A DNA stretch of 64,000 nt from Paenibacillus profundus (GTDB lineage Bacteria; Bacillota; Bacilli; Paenibacillales; Paenibacillaceae), in contig NZ_JAJNBZ010000015.1 in NCBI RefSeq assembly GCF_021369635.1, positions 62,001 to 126,000 of the forward strand, written 5' to 3'. Positions 25,870 to 35,134 of this stretch are shown here, piece by piece. The notes beneath the pieces were generated by a model. That model saw only the letters and a program-made list of their open reading frames with translations. It was not told the DNA's origin and ran no database searches. How positions within the stretch are numbered: position 1 is the first letter of the stretch; each line of letters starts with the position of its first letter. The translations under genes and the position numbers were made by a program.

Positions 25870-26394
25870 ATGAGTATCGGAGCACTGCTGCGGGAATTGC
25901 GCGGCAAGCGGTCGCTTAGGGAAATTGAGCGCGAGTCGGGGGTTAGCCACACTTATTTAAGCAGTCTTGAAAAAGGATATGATCCGCGAACGGGAAAGGA
26001 ACGGAAGCCTACACCCGACACGTTGAAGAAGCTGGCGCAGGTGTACGACATTTCGTACGAGCAGCTGATGCTCAGCGCCGGATATATGGATATGGACAGG
26101 AACGATAACCGCTCGTTGATGAATGCGCCGGACGGCGCTCCCGTTGCGGACGACGACTCTGATATGAATTATAGCTCGCACGCCCGGAGAAACCCGCAGC
26201 AGCGAACGGTCAAAGAGACGCGGCCATGCTACGAGCTTGCCGACGTTCTGCAAGGAGATGTTCCCGTATATTACCGCGGGCATCTGTTGAATGAAGCGGA
26301 TTGCCAACGCACGCTCACCATGCTGGATGTGCTCTTTCCGGATTCGAAGCATACGAAGCCAGAAGAGGGCAAGCCGGACGATAAGCAGCTGTGA
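25870..26394 (+). CDS. XRE-family transcriptional regulator
   Basis: This 174-aa protein has an N-terminal Cro/CI-type helix-turn-helix (LRELRGKRSLREIERESGVS, then HTYLSSLEKG) and a C-terminal part ending in YYRGHLLNEADCQRTLTMLD. A long polar linker joins them. AAGGAGGTATGTT precedes ATG 25870; the upstream in-frame ATG at 25837 is not supported. The ligand is unknown. It faces a small divergent gene and is followed by a convergent acetyltransferase. Confidence 0.8.
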   Translation: MSIGALLRELRGKRSLREIERESGVSHTYLSSLEKGYDPRTGKERKPTPDTLKKLAQVYDISYEQLMLSAGYMDMDRNDNRSLMNAPDGAPVADDDSDMNYSSHARRNPQQRTVKETRPCYELADVLQGDVPVYYRGHLLNEADCQRTLTMLDVLFPDSKHTKPEEGKPDDKQL

Positions 26395-26416
26395 AGCTGA
26401 ACGGAACCATTTCGGG

Positions 26417-26923
26417 TCACGGGCAGACTCTTTTTCCGACGATAATCAAATCACGCTCTATCCCGTCTATCTCAGCGATATTCGGTAAATGAGCCCACCT
26501 GTCAAATCCGAAGCGCTCAAACATATACAGACTCGCTTCATTATGTCCAAATATAAATCCGAGCAAGGTTTTGATCTGCAGTGAGGGACAGGCCTCAATG
26601 CCTTTCTGGAGCATGTATTTGCCGAGTCCTTTCCCTCTATATTGTTCATGAATGTAGATGCTCACTTCTGCTGTCGCGTTATATGCGGGCCTTCCGTAAA
26701 AAGATTGAAAGCTGAACCATCCGCAAAGGTTCCCTTGTTGCTCCACGCACCACAGCGGTCTGGAATCAGGCGAATGCTCGTGGAACCATAGTTCTCTGCT
26801 CTCCACGGTAACCGGGCTGGTATCTGCGGTTACGATACGGCTTGGCACGGTAGAATTGTATATATCGACAATGGCCGGCAAATCGCTGATTACAGCATTT
26901 CGAATCGTAATGTTGTCTATCAT
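26417..26923 (-). CDS. GNAT N-acetyltransferase (phosphinothricin acetyltransferase-like)
   Basis: This acetyl-CoA-dependent transferase of about 168 aa resembles PAT/Bar and YwnH-type enzymes. It reads ITIRNAVISDLPAIVDIYNS, SIYIHEQYRGKGLGKYMLQK (the acetyl-CoA-binding Q/RxxGxG/A loop) and GHNEASLYMFERFGFDRW. Substrates in this group include amino-acid analogues such as methionine sulfoximine. The start is uncertain: ATG 26923 (used here) or GTG 26935. The longer frame from TTG 26998 adds a cysteine-rich stretch that does not look native. Confidence 0.82.
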   Translation of the reverse strand: MIDNITIRNAVISDLPAIVDIYNSTVPSRIVTADTSPVTVESRELWFHEHSPDSRPLWCVEQQGNLCGWFSFQSFYGRPAYNATAEVSIYIHEQYRGKGLGKYMLQKGIEACPSLQIKTLLGFIFGHNEASLYMFERFGFDRWAHLPNIAEIDGIERDLIIVGKRVCP

Positions 26924-27057
26924 TTCGAGCGTCACGTCCTTCAGGCAACAAGATTGGCACAGCGGTGAATCGCCGCCGATTTTAAAATTGTATACCAATC
27001 TATGTCCAAAAGGAAATAATTTTATGTGCCTTCCCTATTGGAGAATGCATGCTTACA

Positions 27058-27096
27058 AAACAAAAGCGATGAGCAAAGGGATTAGCTCATCGCTTT
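27058..27096 (-). terminator. Strong bidirectional hairpin terminator
   Basis: Twelve-base perfect arms AAAGCGATGAGC (27063-27074) and its complement (27085-27096) have T-rich tails, longest on the minus strand. It ends the MerR-side transcript. The ~255 bp between it and the MerR gene hold no gene I can support. Confidence 0.8.
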
Positions 27097-27353
27097 CATG
27101 TCCATGTTACTAGTTGTCCATGCCATTCGCTGCGAGAATGATTCCGGCGATACTATCATTCACTCCAAGGCAGCGCAAGCGGCAGCAGCGCCATGATTAC
27201 ACGGTAGTCGCCAGGAAAGACAGCTTCTGTGCGACCGCAGACGCTCAATCTGCCGTTCTTCGCTGAAAAGCAGCGTATAATGGCGGCGCATCTAGCACAG
27301 CGGGGCCATATCTAAATGGGACAGCGCCCCGACAGAGCGGAGCTGCTCGATGC

Positions 27354-28193
27354 TTATGAATCCGCCTCCTGCTCTGGATGCTGTGTTTGTTGGCGGGTGA
27401 GATAGACTTCATAAGCCTGTTCGAATAGCTCCAGCAGTTCAGGCTCCAGTGGATACATCCCGATCTGAGCGGATTGCTCCGGGCACTTCCGGATTTTCCA
27501 CAGTTTATCGAGGAATTCATCTTCCCCTGAAAATGATTCGTCGGTTTTTTCCAATATACGTCTGACAATCCGCTGTACCTGAGGAGCATCCGGTCCGGCA
27601 TCCCTATTCTTGCGGAGCTGTGCAATCAGCCCGATCCATTCCAGCGAGTCGGGATCATCTCCGTTCACTTTCGGCAGGCGCGACACGAGCTTCTGCTCGT
27701 GCTCCTCGAACAGCAGCTTGCGGTATTTCTTCCGCGACTCCTGACTGCGGCCTGACAACTGAATCAGCTTCCGAACCGCGGCTCCCTTCGCTTCTCCTTC
27801 GAAGGCCATGCTGTGCAGCAGTTCGCGCAAATAATTCTCCATCTGCTTGAGCTTCTCTTGTTCTTCCAATACATAAGCCAGCTGGTTGTTCAGACTGGCG
27901 GACCAATCCCGGTCCTGAATGGTGAGCATATCATCTATCTCCTGCAGCCTGAAGCCCATCTGCTTCAAAAATTGAATATGCTTCAGCCTCATCAAATCAT
28001 CATGAGAATAAATTCGATGTCCGCCAGGCGTCTTGGCTGAAGGGTTCAGCAACCCGATCTGATCGTAATAGCGCAGCGTGCGGACCGTTATGCCAGTCTG
28101 TTTGGTAACGTCTTGAATCGGAATCGTAGCGCAACACCTTCTTTGGTAAATAATATAATCCCTTAATTTAAGATGACGTGACGTCACTTTCAA
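27354..28193 (-). CDS. MerR-family regulator
   Basis: The N-terminal winged helix reads TKQTGITVRTLRYYDQIGLL and GGHRIYSHDDLMRLKHIQFL, followed by a coiled coil. A ~150-residue C-terminal effector domain without metal cysteines suggests a small-molecule sensor. The start is unclear. The frame runs to TTG 28193, which overlaps the stop of the decayed CPBP gene, but that codon lies inside a MerR-type promoter. The family N-terminus aligns from PIQDVTKQ, which would begin at an ATT codon at 28122-28124 with AAGAAGGTG ten bases before it. It probably autoregulates. Confidence 0.8.
   Translation of the reverse strand: MKVTSRHLKLRDYIIYQRRCCATIPIQDVTKQTGITVRTLRYYDQIGLLNPSAKTPGGHRIYSHDDLMRLKHIQFLKQMGFRLQEIDDMLTIQDRDWSASLNNQLAYVLEEQEKLKQMENYLRELLHSMAFEGEAKGAAVRKLIQLSGRSQESRKKYRKLLFEEHEQKLVSRLPKVNGDDPDSLEWIGLIAQLRKNRDAGPDAPQVQRIVRRILEKTDESFSGEDEFLDKLWKIRKCPEQSAQIGMYPLEPELLELFEQAYEVYLTRQQTQHPEQEADS
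28163..28193 (-). promoter_or_regulatory. MerR-type promoter/operator (regulator copy)
   Basis: On the minus strand: TTGAAA, then a 19-base spacer containing GTGACGTCACGTCATC, then AATTAA. It matches the site before the CPBP gene at most positions. The 19-bp spacing and palindromic spacer are the hallmark of MerR-controlled promoters. Confidence 0.6.
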
Positions 28194-28803
28194 TCCCTAG
28201 TTTTTATTTTCCCCAGCCCAAGTTCCCTTGTCCGTTTCGCATAATCTCCATCGGCCTCCCGGCTAATCTCTTTATGATACAGGGCCTTATATTGCTTGGA
28301 GGACAGCCATACGTGGTATATTATAGCAAAGTATCCCTTTTAAGGCGCCGAGAAGAAAAAAATAATGATCAATAGAGCGTTCATCAACCCATGTAGAATA
28401 ATAGGCATCCACAAAGTGCCCCTTTTTTCGTAAAATATAGCAAAAAGGCAACCAGTTACAGTGGCATTGAGCATAAGCTCTGGCGCATGGCCAATCCCAA
28501 AAATGAGCCCGCTAATCACAACTCCAACAACTACGCCGAAACGAGAGCGAAGATACCTGTAAATAACCCCACGATTTATAATCTCTTCTACGATCGGGGC
28601 AATGCAGGACTAAGTCCTAGATGTTCGAACTGATCCCCAACAGCCCCCATTATTGTATCCGTCAGCATTATTCTCCATATAATCAAAATAAGCAGCAAAT
28701 CGATTACATTCCAGGGCACCTTGTCATGTTTAACTGAGTCATGATGAATCGTAGAATTGTCGCTCAACAAAATTCCCCTTTCATTTCGCCGCATTCGCGT
28801 CAT
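28190..28803 (-). pseudogene. CPBP-family membrane protease, frameshifted and interrupted
   Basis: ATG 28803 with AGGAGGAATAAT begins a frame with one membrane helix (VIDLLLILIIWRI). It stops at 28588 near HLGLSPALPRS. In a second frame the CPBP (Abi/CAAX-protease-like) core continues: PIVEEIINRGVIYRYLRSRF with the EExxxRG motif, GLIFGIGHAPELMLNATVTG, and MPIILHGLMNALLIII. A TAA at 28340-28342 interrupts it, yet the same frame runs on for 49 codons (YHVWLSSKQYKALYHKEISR) to 28190. So there is at least one frameshift and one nonsense codon, and the N-terminal helices seem too few. Confidence 0.78.
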
Positions 28804-28852
28804 CGATATTATTCCTCCTATCAATATGAAAAATCTGGGATGAACATTTGCA

Positions 28853-28883
28853 ATTGTATAAGACGACGTAACGTCACTATCAA
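28853..28883 (-). promoter_or_regulatory. MerR-type promoter/operator (CPBP copy)
   Basis: On the minus strand: TTGATA, a 19-base spacer with GTGACGTTACGTCGTC, then TACAAT. The spacing is two bases longer than normal, as MerR activators need. It lies 50 bp before the CPBP start and nearly repeats the site in front of the MerR gene. Confidence 0.68.
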
Positions 28884-28983
28884 TGGACAAATTGTGAACA
28901 AAGGGACGGAGCGAACGGGTCAGATGAGAAGCTTTCTGAGGGTGCCTGATGGTAGAGAGGGGAAGATCTGCGGCCAAAATACA

Positions 28984-29017
28984 AAAGCGTGCAGACCCGA
29001 TATCGGCTGCACGCTTT
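28984..29017. terminator. Bidirectional terminator after yqkE
   Basis: AAAGCGTGCAG (28984-28994) pairs perfectly with CTGCACGCTTT (29007-29017); T-rich flanks on both sides. Confidence 0.8.
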
Positions 29018-29019
29018 GT

Positions 29020-29280
29020 TCATTTATATTTCTTCCAGTCCATTTTACTGTTGTTCAGCAAGTATTCGAAATTGCTATCAAGCCGTTTCTGTTCGGCATG
29101 GCGGACTTCCTCCGCCTGCTTCCGCTCGTCTTCCTTGCGCTTTGCTTCTTCCGCCTTCAGCTCAGTCGCCTGTGCCTTCAGCTTGTCCAGGATGTCGGAG
29201 CTGAGCAAATCCTTCAACGTGGCTGGTTTGTCTGTTGAAGCCGGTGCAGGTGCAGCGGCTTGTCTCTTTTTTTTCGCCAT
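29020..29280 (-). CDS. yqkE: YqkE-like small charged protein (DUF3886)
   Basis: This is an 86-aa lysine- and glutamate-rich protein: a basic Ala/Pro start (AKKKRQAAAPAPAS), then LKDLLSSDILDKLKAQATEL and a long helix with a heptad-like charge pattern ending in FEYLLNNSKMDWKKYK. This matches the YqkE family of Bacillales, whose function is unknown. ATG 29280 follows GAGGTGAG. It is a single gene between two terminator-like regions. Confidence 0.75.
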   Translation of the reverse strand: MAKKKRQAAAPAPASTDKPATLKDLLSSDILDKLKAQATELKAEEAKRKEDERKQAEEVRHAEQKRLDSNFEYLLNNSKMDWKKYK

Positions 29281-29330
29281 TGAACTCACCTCGATTTCCC
29301 CTCATTATAGCATATATTGAGCTATGCAGT

Positions 29331-30257
29331 TCATTTCGGTTTGTTTTTCATACGGCTATAAATGGTGGCGACAATCGGCCCCGATATGTTATGCCATACA
29401 CTAAAAATAGCACTCGGAACGGCAGATAGCGGCGAAAAATGAGCGCTGGCAATAGCTGCGCCCAAACCGGAATTCTGCATGCCTACTTCAATGGAGACCG
29501 CTTTGCGGCTCGCCATATCGAGTCCAAGCATCTTTCCGAATAAATATCCGAGCAATAGGCCTAGTCCGTTGTGCAGAATAACGACGGCAAAGATGATTAA
29601 TCCCGTCTCTGCGATCTTTTGCTGGCTGCCCGCTACAACCGCTGCAACAATCGCGACAATGGCAATGGTGGATATCAATGGGAGCGCTTTGACCCCCATT
29701 TCAGCCGGCTTGCGCAGAAATGTTTTGAATATGAAGCCCAAAATAATCGGAATAATGACGATTTGCAAAATGGACCATAGCAATGACGTCGCATTAATCG
29801 GCACCCATTGACTGGCAAACAAAAGAATGAGACCAGGGGTAACAATGGGAGCTAATAATGTCGTAATGGAAGTGACCGTTACAGAGAGCGGCACGTCACC
29901 CTTCGCAAGATATGTCATGACATTGGACGAGGTCCCCCCCGGGCAGCAGCCAACCAAGATAACCCCTACTGCGATCTCAGGCGGCAGCTGCAGGCCTTTC
30001 GCCAGAGCAAATGCGAGCAGCGGCATAATGATGAACTGTCCGATGACGCCGATGGCAACATCCTTTGGTCTGCGAAATACCTCTTTGAAATCGGCAGGAG
30101 AGACGGTTAAGCCCATACCGAACATAATAATGCCCAGTAACGGGGTTATGTACGTACCCAACCATTTGAATGAATCCGGAAAATAGAAAGCAAGACATGC
30201 AAATAATATAACCCAAATCGCAAACGTTTTCCCTACAAATTGACTGACTTTCTCCAA
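29331..30257 (-). CDS. Bile acid:sodium symporter-family transporter (YocS-like)
   Basis: This is a secondary transporter of the BASS family (about 308 aa, nine to ten helices). Hallmarks are ITPLLGIIMFGMGLTVSPAD, VILVGCCPGGTSSNVMTYLA (sodium-site helix with the CPGGxxSN core) and EVGMQNSGLGAAIA. Bacterial members move organic acids such as pantothenate, pyruvate-like compounds or bile acids with sodium. I chose TTG 30257, nine bases after AGGAG; the ATG 30266 abuts that site. The N-terminus of the longer open frame (to 30371) is not protein-like. Confidence 0.83.
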   Translation of the reverse strand: MEKVSQFVGKTFAIWVILFACLAFYFPDSFKWLGTYITPLLGIIMFGMGLTVSPADFKEVFRRPKDVAIGVIGQFIIMPLLAFALAKGLQLPPEIAVGVILVGCCPGGTSSNVMTYLAKGDVPLSVTVTSITTLLAPIVTPGLILLFASQWVPINATSLLWSILQIVIIPIILGFIFKTFLRKPAEMGVKALPLISTIAIVAIVAAVVAGSQQKIAETGLIIFAVVILHNGLGLLLGYLFGKMLGLDMASRKAVSIEVGMQNSGLGAAIASAHFSPLSAVPSAIFSVWHNISGPIVATIYSRMKNKPK

Positions 30258-30567
30258 TCGTTCCATCTCCTGAATTTTAGTTTTAAACTTTATTATAAGA
30301 GATGAAAAAAATAATTTCCAGAAAGAATTGGCGTCCTTCCCGATAATAGATAGGCTCTGCTTCTCAACCACTCAACAACTGTCCACTAGATTCCATATAA
30401 ATGATCGATAGATTCATAAGCCAATCATGAACATAGTGGGTCGTTACCCTGTTCCCTTCCCAAACATATACATACATTGATGATAGGAAAAATATACCCA
30501 GGCCGACCTAATGACGGCCATTACAACATAAGTTTGGTTCGACCTATTCAGGAAAAGGAGTGTATTT

Positions 30568-31286
<719 letters not shown>

Positions 31287-31294
31287 TCATGCCT

Positions 31295-31327
31295 AGCCGT
31301 GCAGTTCCTTGTCTGCACGGCTTTTTG
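31295..31327 (+). terminator. Rho-independent terminator of the collagen-like gene
   Basis: AGCCGTGCAG (31295-31304) and its perfect complement (31313-31322), then five T's. Confidence 0.88.
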
Positions 31328-31419
31328 TTTTACATACATATCCATTATTGAGGTACATAGTCGAACGAATAGAATATGTATATTTAAGACGTGATGAAGA
31401 TACGAGACGGAGTGATTGA

Positions 31420-32538
31420 ATGGCAACCATAAGCTTATGCATGATAGTCCGAAATGAAGAGGACACGCTTGAGCGCTGCCTCTCCTCACTTGCCAATTTG
31501 GCAGATGAAATCATCATTGTTGACACCGGTTCGACGGATGAGACGAAATCGGTCGCGCAACGATTTACAGATCGAATTTACGATTTTGCATGGATCGAAG
31601 ATTTTGCAGCGGCCCGCAATTACGCCTTCAGCCTAGCGAGGATGGATTACATTCTATGGCTGGATGCAGATGATATTTTCAGGGAACGGGATCGTCAGAA
31701 GCTGTCTGCGTTCAAACGCACGCTTGATCCAACAATTGATTCCGTCACGATGGAATATCATTTGGCTTTTGACGAATACGGAAATGTGACTGCACGCAAC
31801 CGGCGCAATCGGCTCGTCAAGAGAGCCAACGAGTTCCGATGGATAGGCAAAGTGCACGAATACCTTGAAGTCTGGGGCAACATCGTAAACAGCGATATCG
31901 CCGTTACCCATGCCAGCGTCCAACACGATAGTGATCGGAACATACGAATTTATGAAGCAGCGTTGGCCCGCGGGGAATCGCTGTCACCGCGGGACTTGTA
32001 CTATTTCGCCAATGAGTTGAAGGATCATGGGAGATACCTAAAGGCCATCGATTATTATGAAAAGTTTCTGGCAACGGGTCAGGGCTGGCTCGAGGATGTT
32101 CTGTCCTCCTGCGGCAAGATGGCGGACTGCTACCATGCGCTGGGCGACACCGAGCGGGAATTGGAATGCACGCTGCGTTCCTTTCGATACGCTGCACCGC
32201 GCGCAGAATTTTGCTGTCGCCTCGGATATTACTTTTTACAGCGAAATGAGGTAGACTCATCGATTTTTTGGTACAATGTCGCCGCCAATCTGGATCAACC
32301 AAAGGAAAATTTGGGCTTTACGAATGTTGCCTGCTCGACATGGCTCCCCCATTTGCAGCTGTGCGTCTGCTATGACCGTAAAGGACAGCACGAGTTGGCC
32401 TATGCCCATAACGAAATGGCGCTTCGATATCGACCTCACGATGAGAGAATGCTTCATAACCAACAGTACTTGCAGAACGTTCTCGCGGAAGCAAAGCCCG
32501 TATCAATGGAGAGCGTTGCATCTGTAGAGACGAAGTAA
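31420..32538 (+). CDS. Family 2 glycosyltransferase with TPR-like C-terminus
   Basis: This 372-aa cytosolic transferase has a GT-A fold starting ISLCMIVRNEEDTLERCLSS, IIIVDTGSTDETKSVAQRF, and the nucleotide/metal motif YILWLDADDIF. Residues ~190-350 form helical repeats (SPRDLYYFANELKDHGRYLK, and others) like tetratricopeptides. This layout is common in Firmicute enzymes that glycosylate spore-surface or SunS-type targets. It follows the collagen-like exosporium gene, whose threonine-rich repeats are a plausible substrate; this link is inferred from position only. Confidence 0.82.
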   Translation: MATISLCMIVRNEEDTLERCLSSLANLADEIIIVDTGSTDETKSVAQRFTDRIYDFAWIEDFAAARNYAFSLARMDYILWLDADDIFRERDRQKLSAFKRTLDPTIDSVTMEYHLAFDEYGNVTARNRRNRLVKRANEFRWIGKVHEYLEVWGNIVNSDIAVTHASVQHDSDRNIRIYEAALARGESLSPRDLYYFANELKDHGRYLKAIDYYEKFLATGQGWLEDVLSSCGKMADCYHALGDTERELECTLRSFRYAAPRAEFCCRLGYYFLQRNEVDSSIFWYNVAANLDQPKENLGFTNVACSTWLPHLQLCVCYDRKGQHELAYAHNEMALRYRPHDERMLHNQQYLQNVLAEAKPVSMESVASVETK

Positions 32539-32798
32539 CTAAAAGGCAGGGGCCCGCCCTGTGGTTCCAAAAGGTCATATCGCAGCAGCTCCACTGGGAA
32601 ATATACAGCAACATATGCGGTTTGGCGGCTGAACGACATCTAGACTATAGTTTGTCCAGTGGATTTGGCTGTTTCTAAGCGAGCATCGGAATATGTGGTA
32701 AACTCACCGGCTCGGTCAAAACAAAAAAATCCTGATGCCAAGGAGATAGGCTAACTGCCCATTTCCTTAACAACAGGAGTAATGCGGGAGGAACCTTT

Positions 32799-33092
32799 TC
32801 AATCGAATATGTCTCCAAGGCGATCCAGGACGCTTTTCTTTCTTTTCTCCTTATAGTGCGGCGGGTATCCGGCATTCGGGTTATGATGAGGATAATCTGA
32901 CTTGTGCGGACGTCGGTCACGGTCATCATACCACTCATTGAACACTTTACGTTCTTCCCTTACGTCAGACATAAGCTTCTCCAGCTCGCCTCTATCCAGC
33001 CATACTCCCTTGCAATCTGGACATACATCAATCACTACGCCCTCTTTTTCAACTTCACGCATGCGGACATCGTTGCAAATTGGACAATTCAT
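32799..33092 (-). CDS. Zinc-ribbon (TFIIB-type) protein
   Basis: This 97-aa protein begins MNCPICNDVRMREVEKEGVV, followed by DVCPDCKGVWLDRGELEKL. The two CxxC pairs form the zf-TFIIB ribbon of small bacterial proteins. The C-terminal half is polar, rich in Asp, His, Pro and Lys. ATG 33092 follows GGAGGGATATTC; the earlier ATG at 33107 overlaps that site. The role is unknown; zinc storage or a partner in protein/RNA binding is possible. The 260 bp downstream to the glycosyltransferase gene show no feature. Confidence 0.75.
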   Translation of the reverse strand: MNCPICNDVRMREVEKEGVVIDVCPDCKGVWLDRGELEKLMSDVREERKVFNEWYDDRDRRPHKSDYPHHNPNAGYPPHYKEKRKKSVLDRLGDIFD

Positions 33093-33123
33093 CGAATATC
33101 CCTCCATTTATCGTTAAGACTGA

Positions 33124-33159
33124 AAAAGACCTCTGCCAAGCAATTGGCAAAGGTCTTTT
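33124..33159. terminator. Long hairpin, probable bidirectional terminator
   Basis: AAAGACCT-C-TGCCAA pairs with TTGGCA-A-AGGTCTTT through a four-base loop and is flanked by A's and T's. A partial copy (GGCAAAGGTCTT) recurs near 33190. The stretch 33160-33354 holds no gene. Confidence 0.65.
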
Positions 33160-33354
33160 ATAATTCACATAAAATCCTTCACCTATTGCTGGCAAAGGTC
33201 TTGCTTACAACGAAATACGTTGCCAATAAAGCCGGGGCATGCACCCGAATTGACGACTTTACTGTAGTAGCTACTCCCCTTCTACACAGAAGCGCTATTC
33301 AATTATCCACATTATAGAATTGCTTAATCTGAATGTCAATCACAGATATGTAAA

Positions 33355-33609
33355 CTACTTCCGTATTCTCTTAAGATAGGTGATGAGCCATACGATCGAA
33401 CCGACAACATAGAAAGGGCCTATTACAGTTAATAACGTTGCAGCGTCAGCCAAGTCATCCCAACCGCCATGGTTCTGCAACATTTGAACCAAAAAAATAG
33501 CGCAGGCCACAGCATAAATGACAAATGCGGACCAATACCGCTTTATGGCCGCTGCTAACGGAAAGAACAACAATACAGTCCAGATGATGATATATGCAAC
33601 ATTCGACAT
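33355..33609 (-). CDS. Small membrane protein
   Basis: This 84-aa protein has three hydrophobic segments (AYIIIWTVLLFFPLAAAI, YAVACAIFLVQML, VIGPFYVVGSIVWLITYL) and a basic end (KRIRK). GGAGAGGCGG precedes the ATG. No family was recognised. It is divergent from the first TusA-like gene. Confidence 0.6.
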   Translation of the reverse strand: MSNVAYIIIWTVLLFFPLAAAIKRYWSAFVIYAVACAIFLVQMLQNHGGWDDLADAATLLTVIGPFYVVGSIVWLITYLKRIRK

Positions 33610-33777
33610 CTTTGCGCCGCCTCTCCTGCATCCCGCTGTAAGCAGATTTTTTACCAGAGTATCAATACGTTACCCCTATGGCACACAGCTTAATCGCAAC
33701 AAGTGTTGGACGTCACTTCATCGGCGGTAGATCCATGGTACATTGGGTCATATAGAACGCAAAAGGCGGTGAGAATT

Positions 33778-34005
33778 ATGGCTATCATCCGATTGGACAT
33801 GTTGGGAGAGATGTGTCCTATTCCTGTAGCTAAAAGCCAAATCGCTTTAAAAAACATGACTCCAGCGGACACCCTCATCCTCATTACCGATCATAGCTGT
33901 GTGGAAAGCAATATCCGCTCCTCTTTTTCCAAGAAAACGCATACGATTCAATCCGCGGAAGTGATGACCGGCATATGGGAGGTGACCATTAGAAAAAAGG
34001 AATGA
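33778..34005 (+). CDS. TusA-family sulfur carrier protein
   Basis: This 75-aa protein has the SirA/TusA fold with the persulfide-carrying cysteine in LGEMCPIPVAKSQIAL and the second-half element LITDHSCVESNIRSSF. The family shuttles sulfane sulfur between enzymes in the cytosol. GGCGGTGAG precedes ATG 33778. It is convergent with the LysR regulator and only distantly similar to the second TusA-like protein of the cluster, so the two probably take different partners. Confidence 0.85.
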   Translation: MAIIRLDMLGEMCPIPVAKSQIALKNMTPADTLILITDHSCVESNIRSSFSKKTHTIQSAEVMTGIWEVTIRKKE

Positions 34006-34015
34006 TTCCGTGTCT

Positions 34016-34918
34016 CTAACAAAATCCTCTTTCCTTAGAAGTAAGAAACCGGATGAATTCTTTCTCTGTCTGATGCAGCTGCTTTTTGGCCAAGTGAATG
34101 AGGGAGCAGCGCCACTTCAAGTCCATTCCTTCGATGCGAATGACTTTGAGCATGTCTGTATACAGTTCTTTTTTAATCGCCATGTAAGGTAAAAAGGCCA
34201 TGCCCTTCCCTGAGACGACTAATGATTTGATAGATTCCAAGTAATCAAATTCTAATTTGGTCTGCAGTTGGTTCACATCAATCCCGAATGGATGCAGCTC
34301 TTGTTGCAATAGCGAACGCGTGCGACTGCTCTTCGTCGGCAACACAAAAGGCAGCCTATATAGCTCTTCCGGTTGGATCCATTCCTTATCGACAAAGCTT
34401 CGCTTGGCGGACATCACCAGATGAATGTCACTCGTAAATAGCTCGTGGCACACGATCTCTGGATTTTTACTAGTGCCGTTGATGAGTCCAATTTGGATCG
34501 TATGATTTTTCAAGCTTTCAATAACTTCACGGGAAGCAACCGTTTTCTGATCGATGCACGTATGCGGGTACTTTTCTTTGAAGCTGTACAAGCTGCACGG
34601 TATTAAATATTCTGCCAATGTGGGGCATGTCCCCAGCAAAATCTGGCTATACTTCAACTCGGCATGCTTCTTTAGCTTATTATCCATATCATCGAGCAGT
34701 TCCAACACGTTTTTGGCATATTCAAACACGATCTGCCCCTCTTCCGTTGCCGTTACGCCTCGATTCGTTCGATGGAGCAGCGTATACCCTAATTCTCGCT
34801 CCAGCGTCTGCAGCTGCATGCTGAGGGCCGGTTGGGACATATGCAATTTTTGCGCAGCTTTGGAAATGCTCTTCATTTGAAGTGTCTCATAATATGCGTG
34901 CAAGGCTTCCGTATTCAT
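34016..34918 (-). CDS. LysR-family regulator of the sulfur cluster
   Basis: This 300-aa regulator has an N-terminal helix-turn-helix (KSISKAAQKLHMSQPALSMQ, then LERELGYTLLHRTNRGVTAT) and a type-2 periplasmic-binding effector domain. It belongs to the CysL/CysB-like part of the family by overall look. It is divergent from the YeeE-TusA operon across a 216-bp region with a classic LysR box, so it most likely activates that operon in response to a sulfur metabolite. AGGTGGTGATCAG precedes the ATG. Confidence 0.87.
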   Translation of the reverse strand: MNTEALHAYYETLQMKSISKAAQKLHMSQPALSMQLQTLERELGYTLLHRTNRGVTATEEGQIVFEYAKNVLELLDDMDNKLKKHAELKYSQILLGTCPTLAEYLIPCSLYSFKEKYPHTCIDQKTVASREVIESLKNHTIQIGLINGTSKNPEIVCHELFTSDIHLVMSAKRSFVDKEWIQPEELYRLPFVLPTKSSRTRSLLQQELHPFGIDVNQLQTKLEFDYLESIKSLVVSGKGMAFLPYMAIKKELYTDMLKVIRIEGMDLKWRCSLIHLAKKQLHQTEKEFIRFLTSKERGFC

Positions 34919-34999
34919 CTGATCACCACCTGCAAATGATGAATGCTCTGAATCATGATGTGCTCCTTAATGGATGAATGCATCCTGCCACGAGCGCTT

Positions 35000-35020
35000 G
35001 CTATAAAGACTTCTTATAGC
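35000..35020. promoter_or_regulatory. LysR-type box
   Basis: GCTATAA-N7-TTATAGC is a perfect 7-bp inverted repeat containing the T-N11-A pattern, 82 bp upstream of the LysR start and 115 bp upstream of the transporter operon. Confidence 0.6.
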
Positions 35021-35075
35021 TAATAAGCGTTTGTTATGACCGCTTACCGAAGTTCTCGCTTATACTCTAATTATA

Positions 35076-35093
35076 AAACAAACCGGTTTGTTT
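35076..35093. promoter_or_regulatory. Perfect 18-bp palindrome before the sulfur transporter operon
   Basis: The self-complementary sequence is AAACAAACC followed by GGTTTGTTT. It lies between promoter-like AT-rich DNA (TATACT, TATAAA) and the ribosome site of the YeeE-like gene, the position of a repressor operator. No obvious gene for the repressor lies nearby. Confidence 0.55.
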
Positions 35094-35134
35094 AGATATG
35101 TGAAAACAATCACATCAGAGAAGGAGAGAATCTT

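Noticed and set aside
27097-27353. Possible gene remnant after the MerR gene
   Set aside because: Short protein-like stretches appear on the minus strand but are interrupted by stops and match nothing I can name.
35076-35093. 18-bp palindrome as a terminator
   Set aside because: It lacks a loop and T tract and sits upstream of a gene start; an operator fits better.
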